From Bacillota bacterium (GTDB lineage Bacteria; Bacillota; Clostridia; Lachnospirales; Lachnospiraceae), in contig JAEYRK010000010.1 of assembly GCA_023435645.1 (NCBI GenBank), forward strand, positions 1 through 64,000: a stretch of 64,000 nucleotides of DNA. The letters run 5' to 3'. Position 1 is the stretch's first letter. Each line of letters begins with the position of its first letter. The notes below the pieces were generated by a model. The model saw only the letters and a program-made list of their open reading frames with translations. It was not told the origin of the DNA and made no database searches. The translations under genes and the position numbers were made by a program. Positions 8,483-16,535 of the stretch are shown here, in pieces.

Positions 8483-8560
8483 GGCTTTTTCAGTAGCGGT
8501 TGGTCAAGTAATTCGGACAATTATTTTATGAAGAAATCACCAGGGAAGGTTTGGTTTAAT

Positions 8561-9775
8561 ATGCTAAAAGTAAATGAAAATTATTTGAAATTGCCGGGAA
8601 GCTATTTGTTCTCGACGATTGGTAAGAAGGTTAGGGAATTTTCGGCAGCGAATCCGGATAAGAAAATAATCCGTCTTGGGATTGGAGACGTTACCCTGCC
8701 CATAGCACCTGCTGTGATCAGTGCCCTGCATACTGCTGTGGAGGAGATGGCAGAGGCATCAACCTTTCGGGGCTATGCACCGGATCTTGGCTATGAATTC
8801 CTGCGTCAGACAATTGCTGATCAGGATTATAAGACCAGAGGAGTGACGATCGCAATTGATGAGATCTTCATCAGCGATGGGGCCAAGAGTGATTCCGCTA
8901 ACATTCAGGAAATATTTGATGCGGATTGCAGGATAGCAGTCTGTGATCCGGTTTATCCGGTCTATGTTGATTCTAATGTAATGGCAGGAAGAACTGGGGA
9001 TTATCTGCCGGAGCAGGGTAGATGGACCAAGGTAATCTATATGCCCTGCACAAGGGAGAATCATTTTGCTCCCGAGCTGCCTAAGGAACAGCCGGATCTG
9101 ATTTATCTCTGCTTTCCCAATAATCCGACCGGTGCTACGATAACGAAGGAGGAGCTCCAGCAGTGGGTGGATTATGCGAATAAGATCGGTGCTGTTATCA
9201 TTTATGATGCTGCCTATGAAGCCTATATCTCAGAGCAACAGGTTCCCCATACAATTTATGAATGTGAGGGAGCCAAAGCCTGTGCCATTGAGATTCGGAG
9301 CTTCTCGAAGAATGCAGGATTTACCGGTACCAGACTCGGCTTTACAGTAGTTCCAAAGGAGTTAACATGCGGCGGAATATCCCTGAACAGCCTCTGGGCC
9401 AGACGTCATGGTACGAAGTTTAACGGAGCACCCTATATCATACAGGCCGCCGGAGCAGCCGTCTATACTGAAGAGGGTAGAAAGCAGACCGGGGAGCAGA
9501 TCGCGTATTATATGAATAATGCGAAGGTCATCAGGGAGGGCCTTATGTCCGCCGGCTATACTGTTTCCGGTGGTGTGAATGCACCGTATATCTGGATGGA
9601 GACTCCGAATCAAATGTCCAGCTGGGATTTCTTTGATTTGCTATTAGGTAAGGTGAATGTGGTGGGTACACCCGGCTCCGGTTTCGGACCCAGCGGGGAA
9701 GGATATTTCCGCCTGACTGCCTTCGGCTCCTATGAGAGTACGATAGAAGCAATTGAGAGGATAAAAGCCCTGTAA
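8561..9775 (+). CDS. dapL: LL-diaminopimelate aminotransferase
   Basis: A 404-residue PLP enzyme that turns tetrahydrodipicolinate and glutamate into LL-diaminopimelate in one step, bypassing the acyl-blocked route. The start ATG 8561 gives MLKVNENYLKLPGSYLF, the characteristic N-terminus of this family; an upstream in-frame ATG at 8528 would add eleven atypical residues. The PLP lysine is in RSFSKNAGFTGTRLGF (about residue 250), with FPNNPTGA and DAAYEAY upstream as in class I/II aminotransferases. It is paired with dapF. DapL is typical of clostridia, plants and some archaea. Confidence 0.97.
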   Translation: MLKVNENYLKLPGSYLFSTIGKKVREFSAANPDKKIIRLGIGDVTLPIAPAVISALHTAVEEMAEASTFRGYAPDLGYEFLRQTIADQDYKTRGVTIAIDEIFISDGAKSDSANIQEIFDADCRIAVCDPVYPVYVDSNVMAGRTGDYLPEQGRWTKVIYMPCTRENHFAPELPKEQPDLIYLCFPNNPTGATITKEELQQWVDYANKIGAVIIYDAAYEAYISEQQVPHTIYECEGAKACAIEIRSFSKNAGFTGTRLGFTVVPKELTCGGISLNSLWARRHGTKFNGAPYIIQAAGAAVYTEEGRKQTGEQIAYYMNNAKVIREGLMSAGYTVSGGVNAPYIWMETPNQMSSWDFFDLLLGKVNVVGTPGSGFGPSGEGYFRLTAFGSYESTIEAIERIKAL

Positions 9776-9828
9776 TGGCTTCAGCCTATCCTACCGAGTT
9801 CACTCCTGTTTTGGCAGTAAGATAAGGA

Positions 9829-9884
9829 TTGACATGAGCCCCTTTGTATTATAAGATGAGATGAGTAACACCCCCCTAGGGTGT
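9829..9884 (+). promoter_or_regulatory. csoR promoter with overlapping CsoR-type operator
   Basis: TTGACA (9829-9834), 17 bases, TAAGAT (9852-9857). Right at the expected start point lies the palindrome ACACCCCCCTAGGGTGT (9868-9884). CsoR/RcnR repressors recognise GC-tract palindromes of this kind, so the gene is probably autorepressed until metal binds. Confidence 0.7.
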
Positions 9885-9920
9885 ATAACTGATCGGCTGC
9901 AAATATGCATGGAGGATATC

Positions 9921-10184
9921 ATGAAAGCGGACAAAGGGAAGGTCACCAGATTACTAAAGACAGCACGAGGACAAATTGATGGAATTCTCAATATGATAGA
10001 AGAGGACCGTTATTGTATTGATATTTCTAATCAGATTATGGCTACGGAAGCAATCTTAAAAAAGGTAAATCAGGAGGTACTGCACAGCCACATTGACTCC
10101 TGTGTAAAAGAGGCTGTAGAAACAGGCAATACTGCCGAAATGCTGCTGGAGATTCGAAGCATGATAGATAAGCTTTCAAAGTAA
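9921..10184 (+). CDS. CsoR/RcnR/FrmR-family metal-sensing repressor
   Basis: An 87-residue all-helical repressor. The start ATG 9921 follows GGAGG by six bases; an upstream frame from 9861 would run through the operator and is rejected. The first helix carries LLKTARGQIDGILNMIEE, the family signature (LKRIxGQxxGI). Metal ligands are visible: Cys in RYC (W position), then His and Cys in HSHIDSC with the H-x3-C spacing of copper-sensing CsoR (X and Y positions). Copper(I) is therefore the likely ligand, by inference. No copper ATPase or chaperone lies nearby, so any other targets are elsewhere. Confidence 0.88.
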   Translation: MKADKGKVTRLLKTARGQIDGILNMIEEDRYCIDISNQIMATEAILKKVNQEVLHSHIDSCVKEAVETGNTAEMLLEIRSMIDKLSK

Positions 10185-10208
10185 TAAGATAAAATTCGAG
10201 GAAGATGC

Positions 10209-10306
10209 AAAGGCATCGATGCATTCAGCCATACATGGTTTGCAAAAACAATGTAAACAAGCTGCATACGCAGGTTAGGCTGGAGGGATCCGATGCCTTT
10301 CTTTTT
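10209..10306 (+). other. structured intergenic element downstream of csoR
   Basis: AAAGGCATCG (10209-10218) pairs with CGATGCCTTT (10291-10300), followed by CTTTTTT. Inside, CAGCC and GGCTG can form a second helix, leaving a branched fold of about 90 nt that ends like an intrinsic terminator. It may be the csoR terminator or a small RNA. I recognise no known RNA family. The rest of 10307-10520 holds nothing I can assign. Confidence 0.4.
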
Positions 10307-10520
10307 TGGGCTCTATTCACCACACACTCAAAAATTTGCTCAGGATTACCTTTCGGGCAAAAAGGCTTACTGATGATTGCAAGAGAATTAGGATTAGGAT
10401 AATGATATGCTGGAGTACAGCTTGCGACAAGAATGATCCTTGGATCCAACGGACATGTACAGGTGCTGTGGATGTGATGGAGCTATACCATGGGAACTTG
10501 TCATAGCTATGGTGTGTTTC

Positions 10521-10549
10521 TTGATTATTATTCTTTGAAATGGTATACT
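10521..10549 (+). promoter_or_regulatory. promoter for the LD-carboxypeptidase operon
   Basis: TTGATT (10521-10526), 17 bases, TATACT (10544-10549). It precedes the S66 peptidase start at 10604 by about 55 bases. Confidence 0.6.
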
Positions 10550-10603
10550 AGCCGTTAGAGAATGATAAGAACAAACAATAGGAAAGCAACAGGAGGCTTA
10601 GAT

Positions 10604-11632
10604 ATGAGATATCCAGCGAAGCTTGAAAAGGGTAATACAATTGGGGTGACGGCAACTTCGGCCGGATATGAAACAGAGGCGGATTTAGCCGCACTGGCCA
10701 ATGGTATCAAACAATTTAATCAATTAGGCTATGAGGTATTGGTGACTGACAATGTACGAACCTTCCATAAGGGGAGAAGCTCTGACGGACCCACCCGTGC
10801 CAGAGAGCTGATGCAGTTATTCAAAAATCATGAGGTTCGTGCTGTAATCGCTGCCTGCGGAGGAGACTATCTGGTAGAGATGCTGCCCTATCTGGATTTT
10901 CATGACCTTAAGGCGGATCCGAAATGGGTGCAGGGATATTCTGATACGACGGGCTTGACCTTTACTATAACCACAAATCTGGATATTGCTACGATATATT
11001 CCTATAATTTTAGTACCTTCGGAATGGAGCAATGGCACCGGTCCCTGCAGGATTGCGTAGGCTTATTAGAGGGTAGGGAGATTGTACAGCATAGCTTTGA
11101 GCGATATCAGGATGGGCATCGGGAGAAGGTAACCGGCTTAGAGACCTTTGATCTGACAAAACCGGCGGAATGGAAAAATATATACCCCGGTAAGGATGGC
11201 AACGGGGATGAGTTGATCATGAAGGGCAGATTGCTCGGCGGTTGTCTCGATGTATTATTGAACCTGATTGGAACCAAATATGATAAAACCCTTGCATTTA
11301 TCGATCGATATAAGGAGGATGGGATCCTATGGTTCCTGGAAAGCTTTAATTTAGGAAGTGAGGCCATGGTCCGGGGACTATGGCAGCTGAAGGAAGCAGG
11401 TTGGTTTGACCATGGGGCGGGCTTCCTCTTCGGAAGGCCGGCGATGTTTCGCTCTTATTGTGATACCAGTTATGAGGAAGCAGTGCTGTCCGTACTTGGA
11501 GAACTGGGATTGCCAATTATCCTGGATGCAGATATTGGACATAAGCCACCACAGTTTGCTATGGTAAATGGTGCACTGGCAGAAATCAGGAGCCAGGGTG
11601 GCAAGGGAAGTATTCATATTGAGCGAAGGTAG
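10604..11632 (+). CDS. S66-family LD-carboxypeptidase / MccF-like serine peptidase
   Basis: A 342-residue cytoplasmic protein starting at ATG 10604, seven bases after CAGGAGG. The N-terminus (KGNTIGVTATSAGY) and the nucleophile region (AVIAACGGDY, then WVQGYSDTT at about 104-112) match S66 peptidases, where the serine of GYSD attacks the substrate. The later half holds the expected Glu (LESFNLG) and His (ADIGHKPPQ) region. Members trim the terminal D-alanine from murein tetrapeptides or, in the MccF branch, cleave peptide-nucleotide antibiotics. Its length and sequence lean to the MccF-like branch. It sits 12 bases before an LtaS-like gene, which favours an envelope role. Confidence 0.85.
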   Translation: MRYPAKLEKGNTIGVTATSAGYETEADLAALANGIKQFNQLGYEVLVTDNVRTFHKGRSSDGPTRARELMQLFKNHEVRAVIAACGGDYLVEMLPYLDFHDLKADPKWVQGYSDTTGLTFTITTNLDIATIYSYNFSTFGMEQWHRSLQDCVGLLEGREIVQHSFERYQDGHREKVTGLETFDLTKPAEWKNIYPGKDGNGDELIMKGRLLGGCLDVLLNLIGTKYDKTLAFIDRYKEDGILWFLESFNLGSEAMVRGLWQLKEAGWFDHGAGFLFGRPAMFRSYCDTSYEEAVLSVLGELGLPIILDADIGHKPPQFAMVNGALAEIRSQGGKGSIHIERR

Positions 11633-11644
11633 GGAGCTGTAAGT

Positions 11645-14029
11645 ATGAGTTTACAGGATCATCAGGATGATAAAAAAGTGAATGAGGAGTCATCCCAGAA
11701 CATAGAAGAGCTAGTGAATGAGGAAAGAGAGCCGGAGGAAAGAGGGCCGGAAGAAAGAGGGCCGGAAGTTATAGAGTTGGAAGAGAAAGAGCCGGAGGAA
11801 AGAAAACCGGAAGTAATAGAACAGGAAGAAAGAGAACCGGAAGTAACAGAACAGGAAGAAAGAGAACCGGAAGTAACAGAGTTGGAAGAAAAAGAGCCGG
11901 AGGAAAGGACAGAAGCCTCCGGGAAGGCTAGCGAATCTCACCTTAGGTCGGGGCTCAATCACCTTCACCGGAAAATAGACCGACTTCCCCAGAGTAATAT
12001 GATCGGTCCACTCTCTTTTTTTACTGGATTATTGATCTACCTAGAACTGATGCTACATCTGATTAATTACAGAGCCTTCGATCTAAGGATGATTTATCCG
12101 ATATTATTTGCAATACCAGTAGGGTTTTTCATAACGATATTCACCGGTGTTTTTAGTCGTAAGGTGAATTGGTTAATCATGTGTGCAGTAACAGCCTTAG
12201 CCTGCCTGATGTTCTCGATTCAACTGGTGTACTATTATGTATTCAAGGTTTATTTCTCCTTCCAGACCCTGGGAATGGCAGGGGATGCAGTGAATGAATT
12301 TGGCTCGGAGGTTTTTATTGCTATCAGGAATAATCTTCCCGGCTTAATTCTTTTATTCCTTCCTCTGCCTGTTTTGATAATTATATTACAAAAGCCCTTT
12401 CGCTGTGAGCGAAGAAAGCTGAAGGAGCAAGGTATCCTGGCAGCAGGTATGGTGTTACTGCAAATGCTTGCTATTGTTTCTTTGCTATTCTTCGGGAAGA
12501 CGGATTATTCCCCCTATGATCTGTATCATCATAGTAGGGTACCTGATCTATGCGGTAAGCAGCTTGGCTTAATTACATATACCAGGTTTGATCTATTGAA
12601 ACTGATTGAGGAGGATGAGGAGCTGATACTGGCTGATATCTCTGACTTGGTGCCCATGGAACCCACGGTGGCACCGACAGCCACACCGGTTCCTATGCCC
12701 ACGGCTACCCCTGCACCCAAGGGTCCTGATGCGACACCGACCCCTTCACCACCGCCCACCCCCACTCCAATCGATAGCTCACCAAATGTGATGGAGATAG
12801 ATTTTGCTATGCTGGCGCAGGAAACGAAGGACGATACCCTAAAGACGCTGCATCAGTATTTTGCTTCTGTAACACCGACAAATAAGAATGAATATACCGG
12901 TAGATTCAAAGGGTACAACTTGATCATGATTACAGCGGAGGGCTTTTCCCCCTATGCTGTCCATGAAGAACTGACCCCTACCCTTTATCGTCTCACCAAT
13001 GAGGGCTTTGTTTTCAATAATTTCTATACTGCACTATGGCAGACCAGTACCAGTGATGGTGAATTTGTTGCGATGACCGGATTGATACCGGTTGGGACTA
13101 GAAGCATGTATCATACCAGGAAGAATTTGATGCCATTTTCCTTAGGACATCAGTTCAACCTTCTGGGAGTCGAAAGCAAGGCATATCATAATCATACCTA
13201 TACCTATTACCAGCGAAATCAGACGCATCCAAACCTGGGATATCAATTCAAAGCGAAGGGAAACGGTCTGGTTTTGGATTCGGAGGTCTGGCCGGAATCC
13301 GATCTGGAGATGATTAACCATACCGTAGAGGAATATTTGGATGAAGATCCATTCCATGTGTATTATCTTACGGTCAGTGGGCATATGAATTATAGCTTTG
13401 TCGGAAACAGCATGTCCTATAAGAACCGTGAACTGGTTAAGGACCTGCCGCTATCCTCTGATGTTCAGGCATATATCGCATGTCAGATTGAGCTTGACCG
13501 AGCCTTAGAGCAGCTGATTAAAAAGCTTGAGGAAGCAGGAGTAGCGGACAAGACCGTAATCGCTTTAAGCGCTGATCATTATCCCTATGGCTGGGAGAAG
13601 GAAAAGCTGGATGAAATAGCAGGACATGAGGTGGATCCTAATTTCGAGGTATACGAGAATCATTTCATACTATGGAATCCTACGATGGAGAGAGTTGTCG
13701 TGGAGAAGCCCTGCTCCAGTCTGGATATTCTGCCGACCCTGTCTAATTTATGGGGATTACCCTATGATTCCAGGCTGCTGATGGGGCAGGATATCTTTTC
13801 CGATGGGGAGCCATTGGTTATATTGAATAACAGGAGCTTTATTACAGATAAGGTGAAATATAATTCAGAAACCGGTGAAATCCTTCAGCTAACCGAGGAA
13901 GAGCTACCCAAGGATTATGTTAAGAATATCAATAAGATAATAAAGAATAAGTTTATGGTATCGCAGTCCATTGTAAAGAAGGATTACTATCGATCGATAT
14001 TTCCCGACTATCCGATGGATTTTCACTGA
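11645..14029 (+). CDS. LtaS-like membrane phosphoglycerol transferase (sulfatase fold)
   Basis: A 794-residue protein. The first 110 residues are acidic and repetitive (PEERGPEE-type units). About five membrane helices follow between residues 120 and 285, then a Pro/Thr linker (TPTPSPPPTPTP) near 360-378, and an extracellular alkaline-phosphatase/sulfatase-fold domain from about 415. LtaS landmarks are visible: NLIMITAEGF (metal ligand Glu), TSTSDGEF with the likely catalytic Thr, and LSADHYPYGW (the DH metal motif). Such enzymes polymerise or transfer glycerol phosphate onto lipoteichoic acid or glycans. The cytoplasmic acidic repeat tail is unusual. It is co-transcribed with the S66 peptidase. 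Confidence 0.85.
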   Translation: MSLQDHQDDKKVNEESSQNIEELVNEEREPEERGPEERGPEVIELEEKEPEERKPEVIEQEEREPEVTEQEEREPEVTELEEKEPEERTEASGKASESHLRSGLNHLHRKIDRLPQSNMIGPLSFFTGLLIYLELMLHLINYRAFDLRMIYPILFAIPVGFFITIFTGVFSRKVNWLIMCAVTALACLMFSIQLVYYYVFKVYFSFQTLGMAGDAVNEFGSEVFIAIRNNLPGLILLFLPLPVLIIILQKPFRCERRKLKEQGILAAGMVLLQMLAIVSLLFFGKTDYSPYDLYHHSRVPDLCGKQLGLITYTRFDLLKLIEEDEELILADISDLVPMEPTVAPTATPVPMPTATPAPKGPDATPTPSPPPTPTPIDSSPNVMEIDFAMLAQETKDDTLKTLHQYFASVTPTNKNEYTGRFKGYNLIMITAEGFSPYAVHEELTPTLYRLTNEGFVFNNFYTALWQTSTSDGEFVAMTGLIPVGTRSMYHTRKNLMPFSLGHQFNLLGVESKAYHNHTYTYYQRNQTHPNLGYQFKAKGNGLVLDSEVWPESDLEMINHTVEEYLDEDPFHVYYLTVSGHMNYSFVGNSMSYKNRELVKDLPLSSDVQAYIACQIELDRALEQLIKKLEEAGVADKTVIALSADHYPYGWEKEKLDEIAGHEVDPNFEVYENHFILWNPTMERVVVEKPCSSLDILPTLSNLWGLPYDSRLLMGQDIFSDGEPLVILNNRSFITDKVKYNSETGEILQLTEEELPKDYVKNINKIIKNKFMVSQSIVKKDYYRSIFPDYPMDFH
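11821..11880 (+). repeat. exact 30-bp in-frame tandem duplication
   Basis: Positions 11821-11850 are repeated without change at 11851-11880, adding ten residues to the acidic N-terminal region of the LtaS-like protein. Degenerate copies extend from about 11723 to 11908. The unit is a multiple of three, so copy changes would alter length without breaking the frame. Confidence 0.9.
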
Positions 14030-14061
14030 AGAGTGAGGAAAAAAGTTTATAAATTTTTTTC

Positions 14062-14090
14062 TTGCAACTGTATATAATATATGATAATAT
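14062..14090 (+). promoter_or_regulatory. possible promoter before a terminator-like hairpin
   Basis: TTGCAA (14062-14067), 17 bases, TAATAT (14085-14090). It would start a transcript at about 14097 that immediately enters the hairpin at 14100-14143. It may be the distal promoter of the T-box operon, or the AT-rich match may be fortuitous. A nearer, weaker -10 (TATAAC, 14179-14184) lies just before the T-box. Confidence 0.35.
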
Positions 14091-14099
14091 AAGTCAACA

Positions 14100-14143
14100 A
14101 CAAAGATGTTGTGCTTGAAGATAAGCCACATCTTTGTTTTTTT
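14100..14143 (+). terminator. intrinsic terminator after the LtaS-like gene
   Basis: ACAAAGATGT (14100-14109) pairs with ACATCTTTGT (14128-14137), then a seven-T run. It closes the S66-LtaS transcript ahead of the T-box leader. Confidence 0.75.
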
Positions 14144-14189
14144 ACAAATATATACATGATTTTAACCATAGAAGATTTTATAACAGAAT

Positions 14190-14483
14190 AGAGAAATCGG
14201 CTGAGAAGGAGACTTTATCCTACCGAATAACCTTTCGACAGGAAGGGCGCGCCACCGACTGAGAGCATGCCCATGGTGATAAGCAGGATACGGAACACTC
14301 CGGAGCCCACGGCCCGAAAGAGCAGTAGGTCCGTGCGTTGCACACGTTACAGGCATTTGAGCGGGGAGCTATGCTCCCAAATCGGGTGGTACCACGGGTA
14401 GCCGTAAGGAATACGGAATTTAGCTTATACAACTCTCGTCCCGGAGAATTCTGACATACATCAGAATTCTCCGGGACATTTTT
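14190..14483 (+). promoter_or_regulatory. T-box riboswitch with overlapping GAA/AAC specifier
   Basis: The T-box sequence GGGTGGTACCACG lies at 14384-14396. A terminator with a 17-bp stem (GTCCCGGAGAATTCTGA and its complement) and T run covers 14438-14483. Stem I can be drawn with GGCT/AGCC, GGAG/CTCC and TATCCT/AGGATA (right strand 14285-14290). The specifier bulge between the last two reads CGGAACA (14291-14297), holding AAC (Asn, 14294-14296), followed by the usual A, and GAA (Glu, 14293-14295) in overlap. Uncharged tRNA would stabilise the antiterminator and allow transcription of aspS2-gatCAB. A dual Asn/Glu T-box on the same operon is described in Clostridium acetobutylicum. Confidence 0.9.
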
Positions 14484-14493
14484 CGTGTAAGCA

Positions 14494-14721
14494 AAGTGAG
14501 CAAGCAAATCTCACAGAACCGGAAAACCCTTGGTTTTCCGGTTACAGAAGCTTTCCTGTGCCCGGCAAATCCCATTTGTCGGGAGCAGGAAAGCTTCTGT
14601 AACTGGGACGTACGAAGTACGGTTGCCAGTTCTGTGAGATAAGGGGAAGCGAGCGAGCCCACGAACCTGAGGAGAGCGCGAAGCGTGAACCGAAGGTGTC
14701 GTGCCCGGCAAATCCCATTTG
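14494..14721. repeat. branched palindromic element in the aspS2 leader
   Basis: TCTCACAGAAC (14509-14519) pairs with GTTCTGTGAGA (14629-14639). This outer stem encloses three hairpins: 14518-14542 (CCGGAAAACC arm), 14544-14600 (ACAGAAGCTTTCCTG arm) and 14601-14631 (CGTAC/GTACG arm), giving a cloverleaf-like fold. A 21-bp direct repeat occurs at 14558-14578 and 14701-14721. The tail 14649-14689 carries the GCGAGCGA..ACGAA..AGG..GCGAAGCGT module also found in the element at 483-694. It lies after the T-box terminator and before the aspS2 ribosome site, so antiterminated mRNA contains it. Confidence 0.65.
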
Positions 14722-14791
14722 CATTGCATTTTGCACGAAATAGGGATTGCTATTTTATGAATCATATGATTTTAATAAAGGAGGGAATATT

Positions 14792-16126
14792 ATGGAATTC
14801 GTAACCGGTATCAGTGAAAAGGATACGTTAGAAATCAGAGACATAGTAGGAAGGGGTTTTGGCGGTAACGTTAAGCTGAACGGAACCATACACACCATTA
14901 GAGACCTGGGGGAGTTTGCTTTTGTAGTATTGAGAAAGCGGGAGGGCTTGGTGCAATGTGTCTTTGAAGAGGCCCGAACCGGATGTTCCCTGAAGGAATT
15001 AAAGGAGGGGATGGCAGTTGTGGCGGAAGGAAGCCTCCATGAGGAGGAGAGAGCTCCTCAGGGCTTTGAGGTAAGACTTAGCAAGGTCACTGTTCTGTCT
15101 TCGCCAAAGGAAGGAACTGTGATGCCGGTGCCGATCTGTAAATGGAAGATGAAGACCTCCCTAGAGACAAAGCTGACCTATCGTCCCGTGGCGCTACGAA
15201 ATATCAGAGAAAGGGCCATCTTCAAGCTACAGGAGGGCATTGTCAGAGGCTTCCGGGAATTTCTATACACTCAGGATTTTACAGAGATTCGGACTCCGAA
15301 GCTAGTAGCGGGAAATGCAGAGGGTGGAGCCAATGTTTTTAAGCTGGAGTATTTCGGCAGGAAGGCTTTTCTGGCACAGAGTCCGCAGTTTTATAAGCAG
15401 ACCATGGTTGGAGTATATGACCGGGTCTTTGAAGCGGCACCGGTCTTTAGAGCGGAGAAGCATAACACGGTCAGGCATCTGAACGAATATACCAGCCTTG
15501 ACTTTGAGATTGGGTATATCAACAGCTTTGAGGATATCATGGAGATGGAGACAGAGGTACTCCGCTTCATCTTCCATATGCTGGAGGTGCAGTATCAAAA
15601 GGAGCTGAAGCTGCTGGAGGTAACTCTACCCGATTGTAGCAGAATTCCCTCCGTCAGATTTGACGAAGCAAAGCAGCTGGTAGCAGAAAAATATAAGCGA
15701 AAAATCAAGAATCCCTATGATCTGGAGCCGGAGGAGGAGATTTTAATCGGGCGATACTTCAAAGAAGAATATGACAGTGATTTTGTTTTTGTTACCCATT
15801 ACCCCTCCAAGAAGAGACCGTTTTATGCCATGGACGATCCCGCGGACCCGAGATTTACCCTAAGCTTCGATCTGCTGTTTAAGGGAATGGAGATTACCAC
15901 AGGAGGTCAGAGAATTCATGACTATGAGGAGCAGGTGGCAAAGATGAGGGCCAGGGGCATGGAGCCGGAGGATTTTACGAATTTCCTGATGATTCATAAG
16001 CATGGAATGCCACCCCACGGAGGTCTGGGAATTGGGCTGGAGCGACTGACGATGAGACTGATCGGAGAACAGAATGTAAGAGAGACCACTCTGTTTCCCA
16101 GGGATGTTTCCAGACTGGAGCCATAG
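14792..16126 (+). CDS. aspS2: archaeal-type aspartyl-tRNA synthetase, probably charging tRNA-Asn
   Basis: A 444-residue class II synthetase starting at ATG 14792 after AAAGGAGGG. The OB-fold anticodon-binding domain covers residues 1-110, and the catalytic domain carries motif 2 (RAEKHNTVRHLNEYTSLDFE, about 220-240) and motif 3 (GLGIGLERLTMRL, near the end). It lacks the GAD insertion of ordinary bacterial AspRS and is the short archaeal/AsnRS-like type. A His in GTIHTIRDLG sits where non-discriminating enzymes have His rather than Trp, as I recall it. With gatCAB directly downstream and an Asn-codon T-box upstream, it most likely makes Asp-tRNA(Asn) for amidation. AsnRS is the main alternative. 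Confidence 0.85.
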   Translation: MEFVTGISEKDTLEIRDIVGRGFGGNVKLNGTIHTIRDLGEFAFVVLRKREGLVQCVFEEARTGCSLKELKEGMAVVAEGSLHEEERAPQGFEVRLSKVTVLSSPKEGTVMPVPICKWKMKTSLETKLTYRPVALRNIRERAIFKLQEGIVRGFREFLYTQDFTEIRTPKLVAGNAEGGANVFKLEYFGRKAFLAQSPQFYKQTMVGVYDRVFEAAPVFRAEKHNTVRHLNEYTSLDFEIGYINSFEDIMEMETEVLRFIFHMLEVQYQKELKLLEVTLPDCSRIPSVRFDEAKQLVAEKYKRKIKNPYDLEPEEEILIGRYFKEEYDSDFVFVTHYPSKKRPFYAMDDPADPRFTLSFDLLFKGMEITTGGQRIHDYEEQVAKMRARGMEPEDFTNFLMIHKHGMPPHGGLGIGLERLTMRLIGEQNVRETTLFPRDVSRLEP

Positions 16127-16148
16127 GAGCAGAGAAGGAGGAATTCAT

Positions 16149-16439
16149 ATGAAGATAGATGAGAAAACAGTAGAATATGTTGCAGCACTGGCAAAGCTAT
16201 CCGTATCAGAGGAGGAGAAGGCAGGAGTTGCAAAGGAGCTGGATCGTATCCTGGATTATATCGAGACGATGAACGGACTGGATACCCAAGGAGTGGAAGC
16301 GATGTCCCATGTACTTCCGGTCAGTAATGTGTTCCGGGAGGATGTGGTCACCAATCAGGATGACAGGGAGGCACTGCTTTTCAATGCACCGGTTCAGAAG
16401 GATCAGAGCTTTGTTGTTCCTAAGACTGTGGAACTATAA
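16149..16439 (+). CDS. gatC: Asp-tRNA(Asn)/Glu-tRNA(Gln) amidotransferase subunit C
   Basis: A 96-residue protein starting at ATG 16149 after AGAAGGAGG, 22 bases from the aspS2 stop. The N-terminus (VEYVAALAKLSVSEEE) is the usual GatC helix (V..LA.L.L.EEE), and the tail VFREDVVTN...LFNAP..KDQSFVVPKTVE matches the C-terminal strap. GatC wraps between GatA and GatB and stabilises the complex. Longer upstream in-frame sequence overlaps aspS2 and has no ribosome site. Confidence 0.95.
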   Translation: MKIDEKTVEYVAALAKLSVSEEEKAGVAKELDRILDYIETMNGLDTQGVEAMSHVLPVSNVFREDVVTNQDDREALLFNAPVQKDQSFVVPKTVEL

Positions 16440-16535
16440 GAGAAACACTCATTTGGGCGAGCTTTTCAGAGGCTTGCAGACCGGGAAATAACACCGTCAT
16501 GGGAAATGCCCAGGTCTAAATAATCGGAGGTGACT

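Noticed and set aside
11711..11968. Leftward open frame rich in Phe/Arg/Leu
   Set aside because: It is the reverse of the Glu/Pro/Arg repeats of the LtaS-like gene and repeats with the same period.
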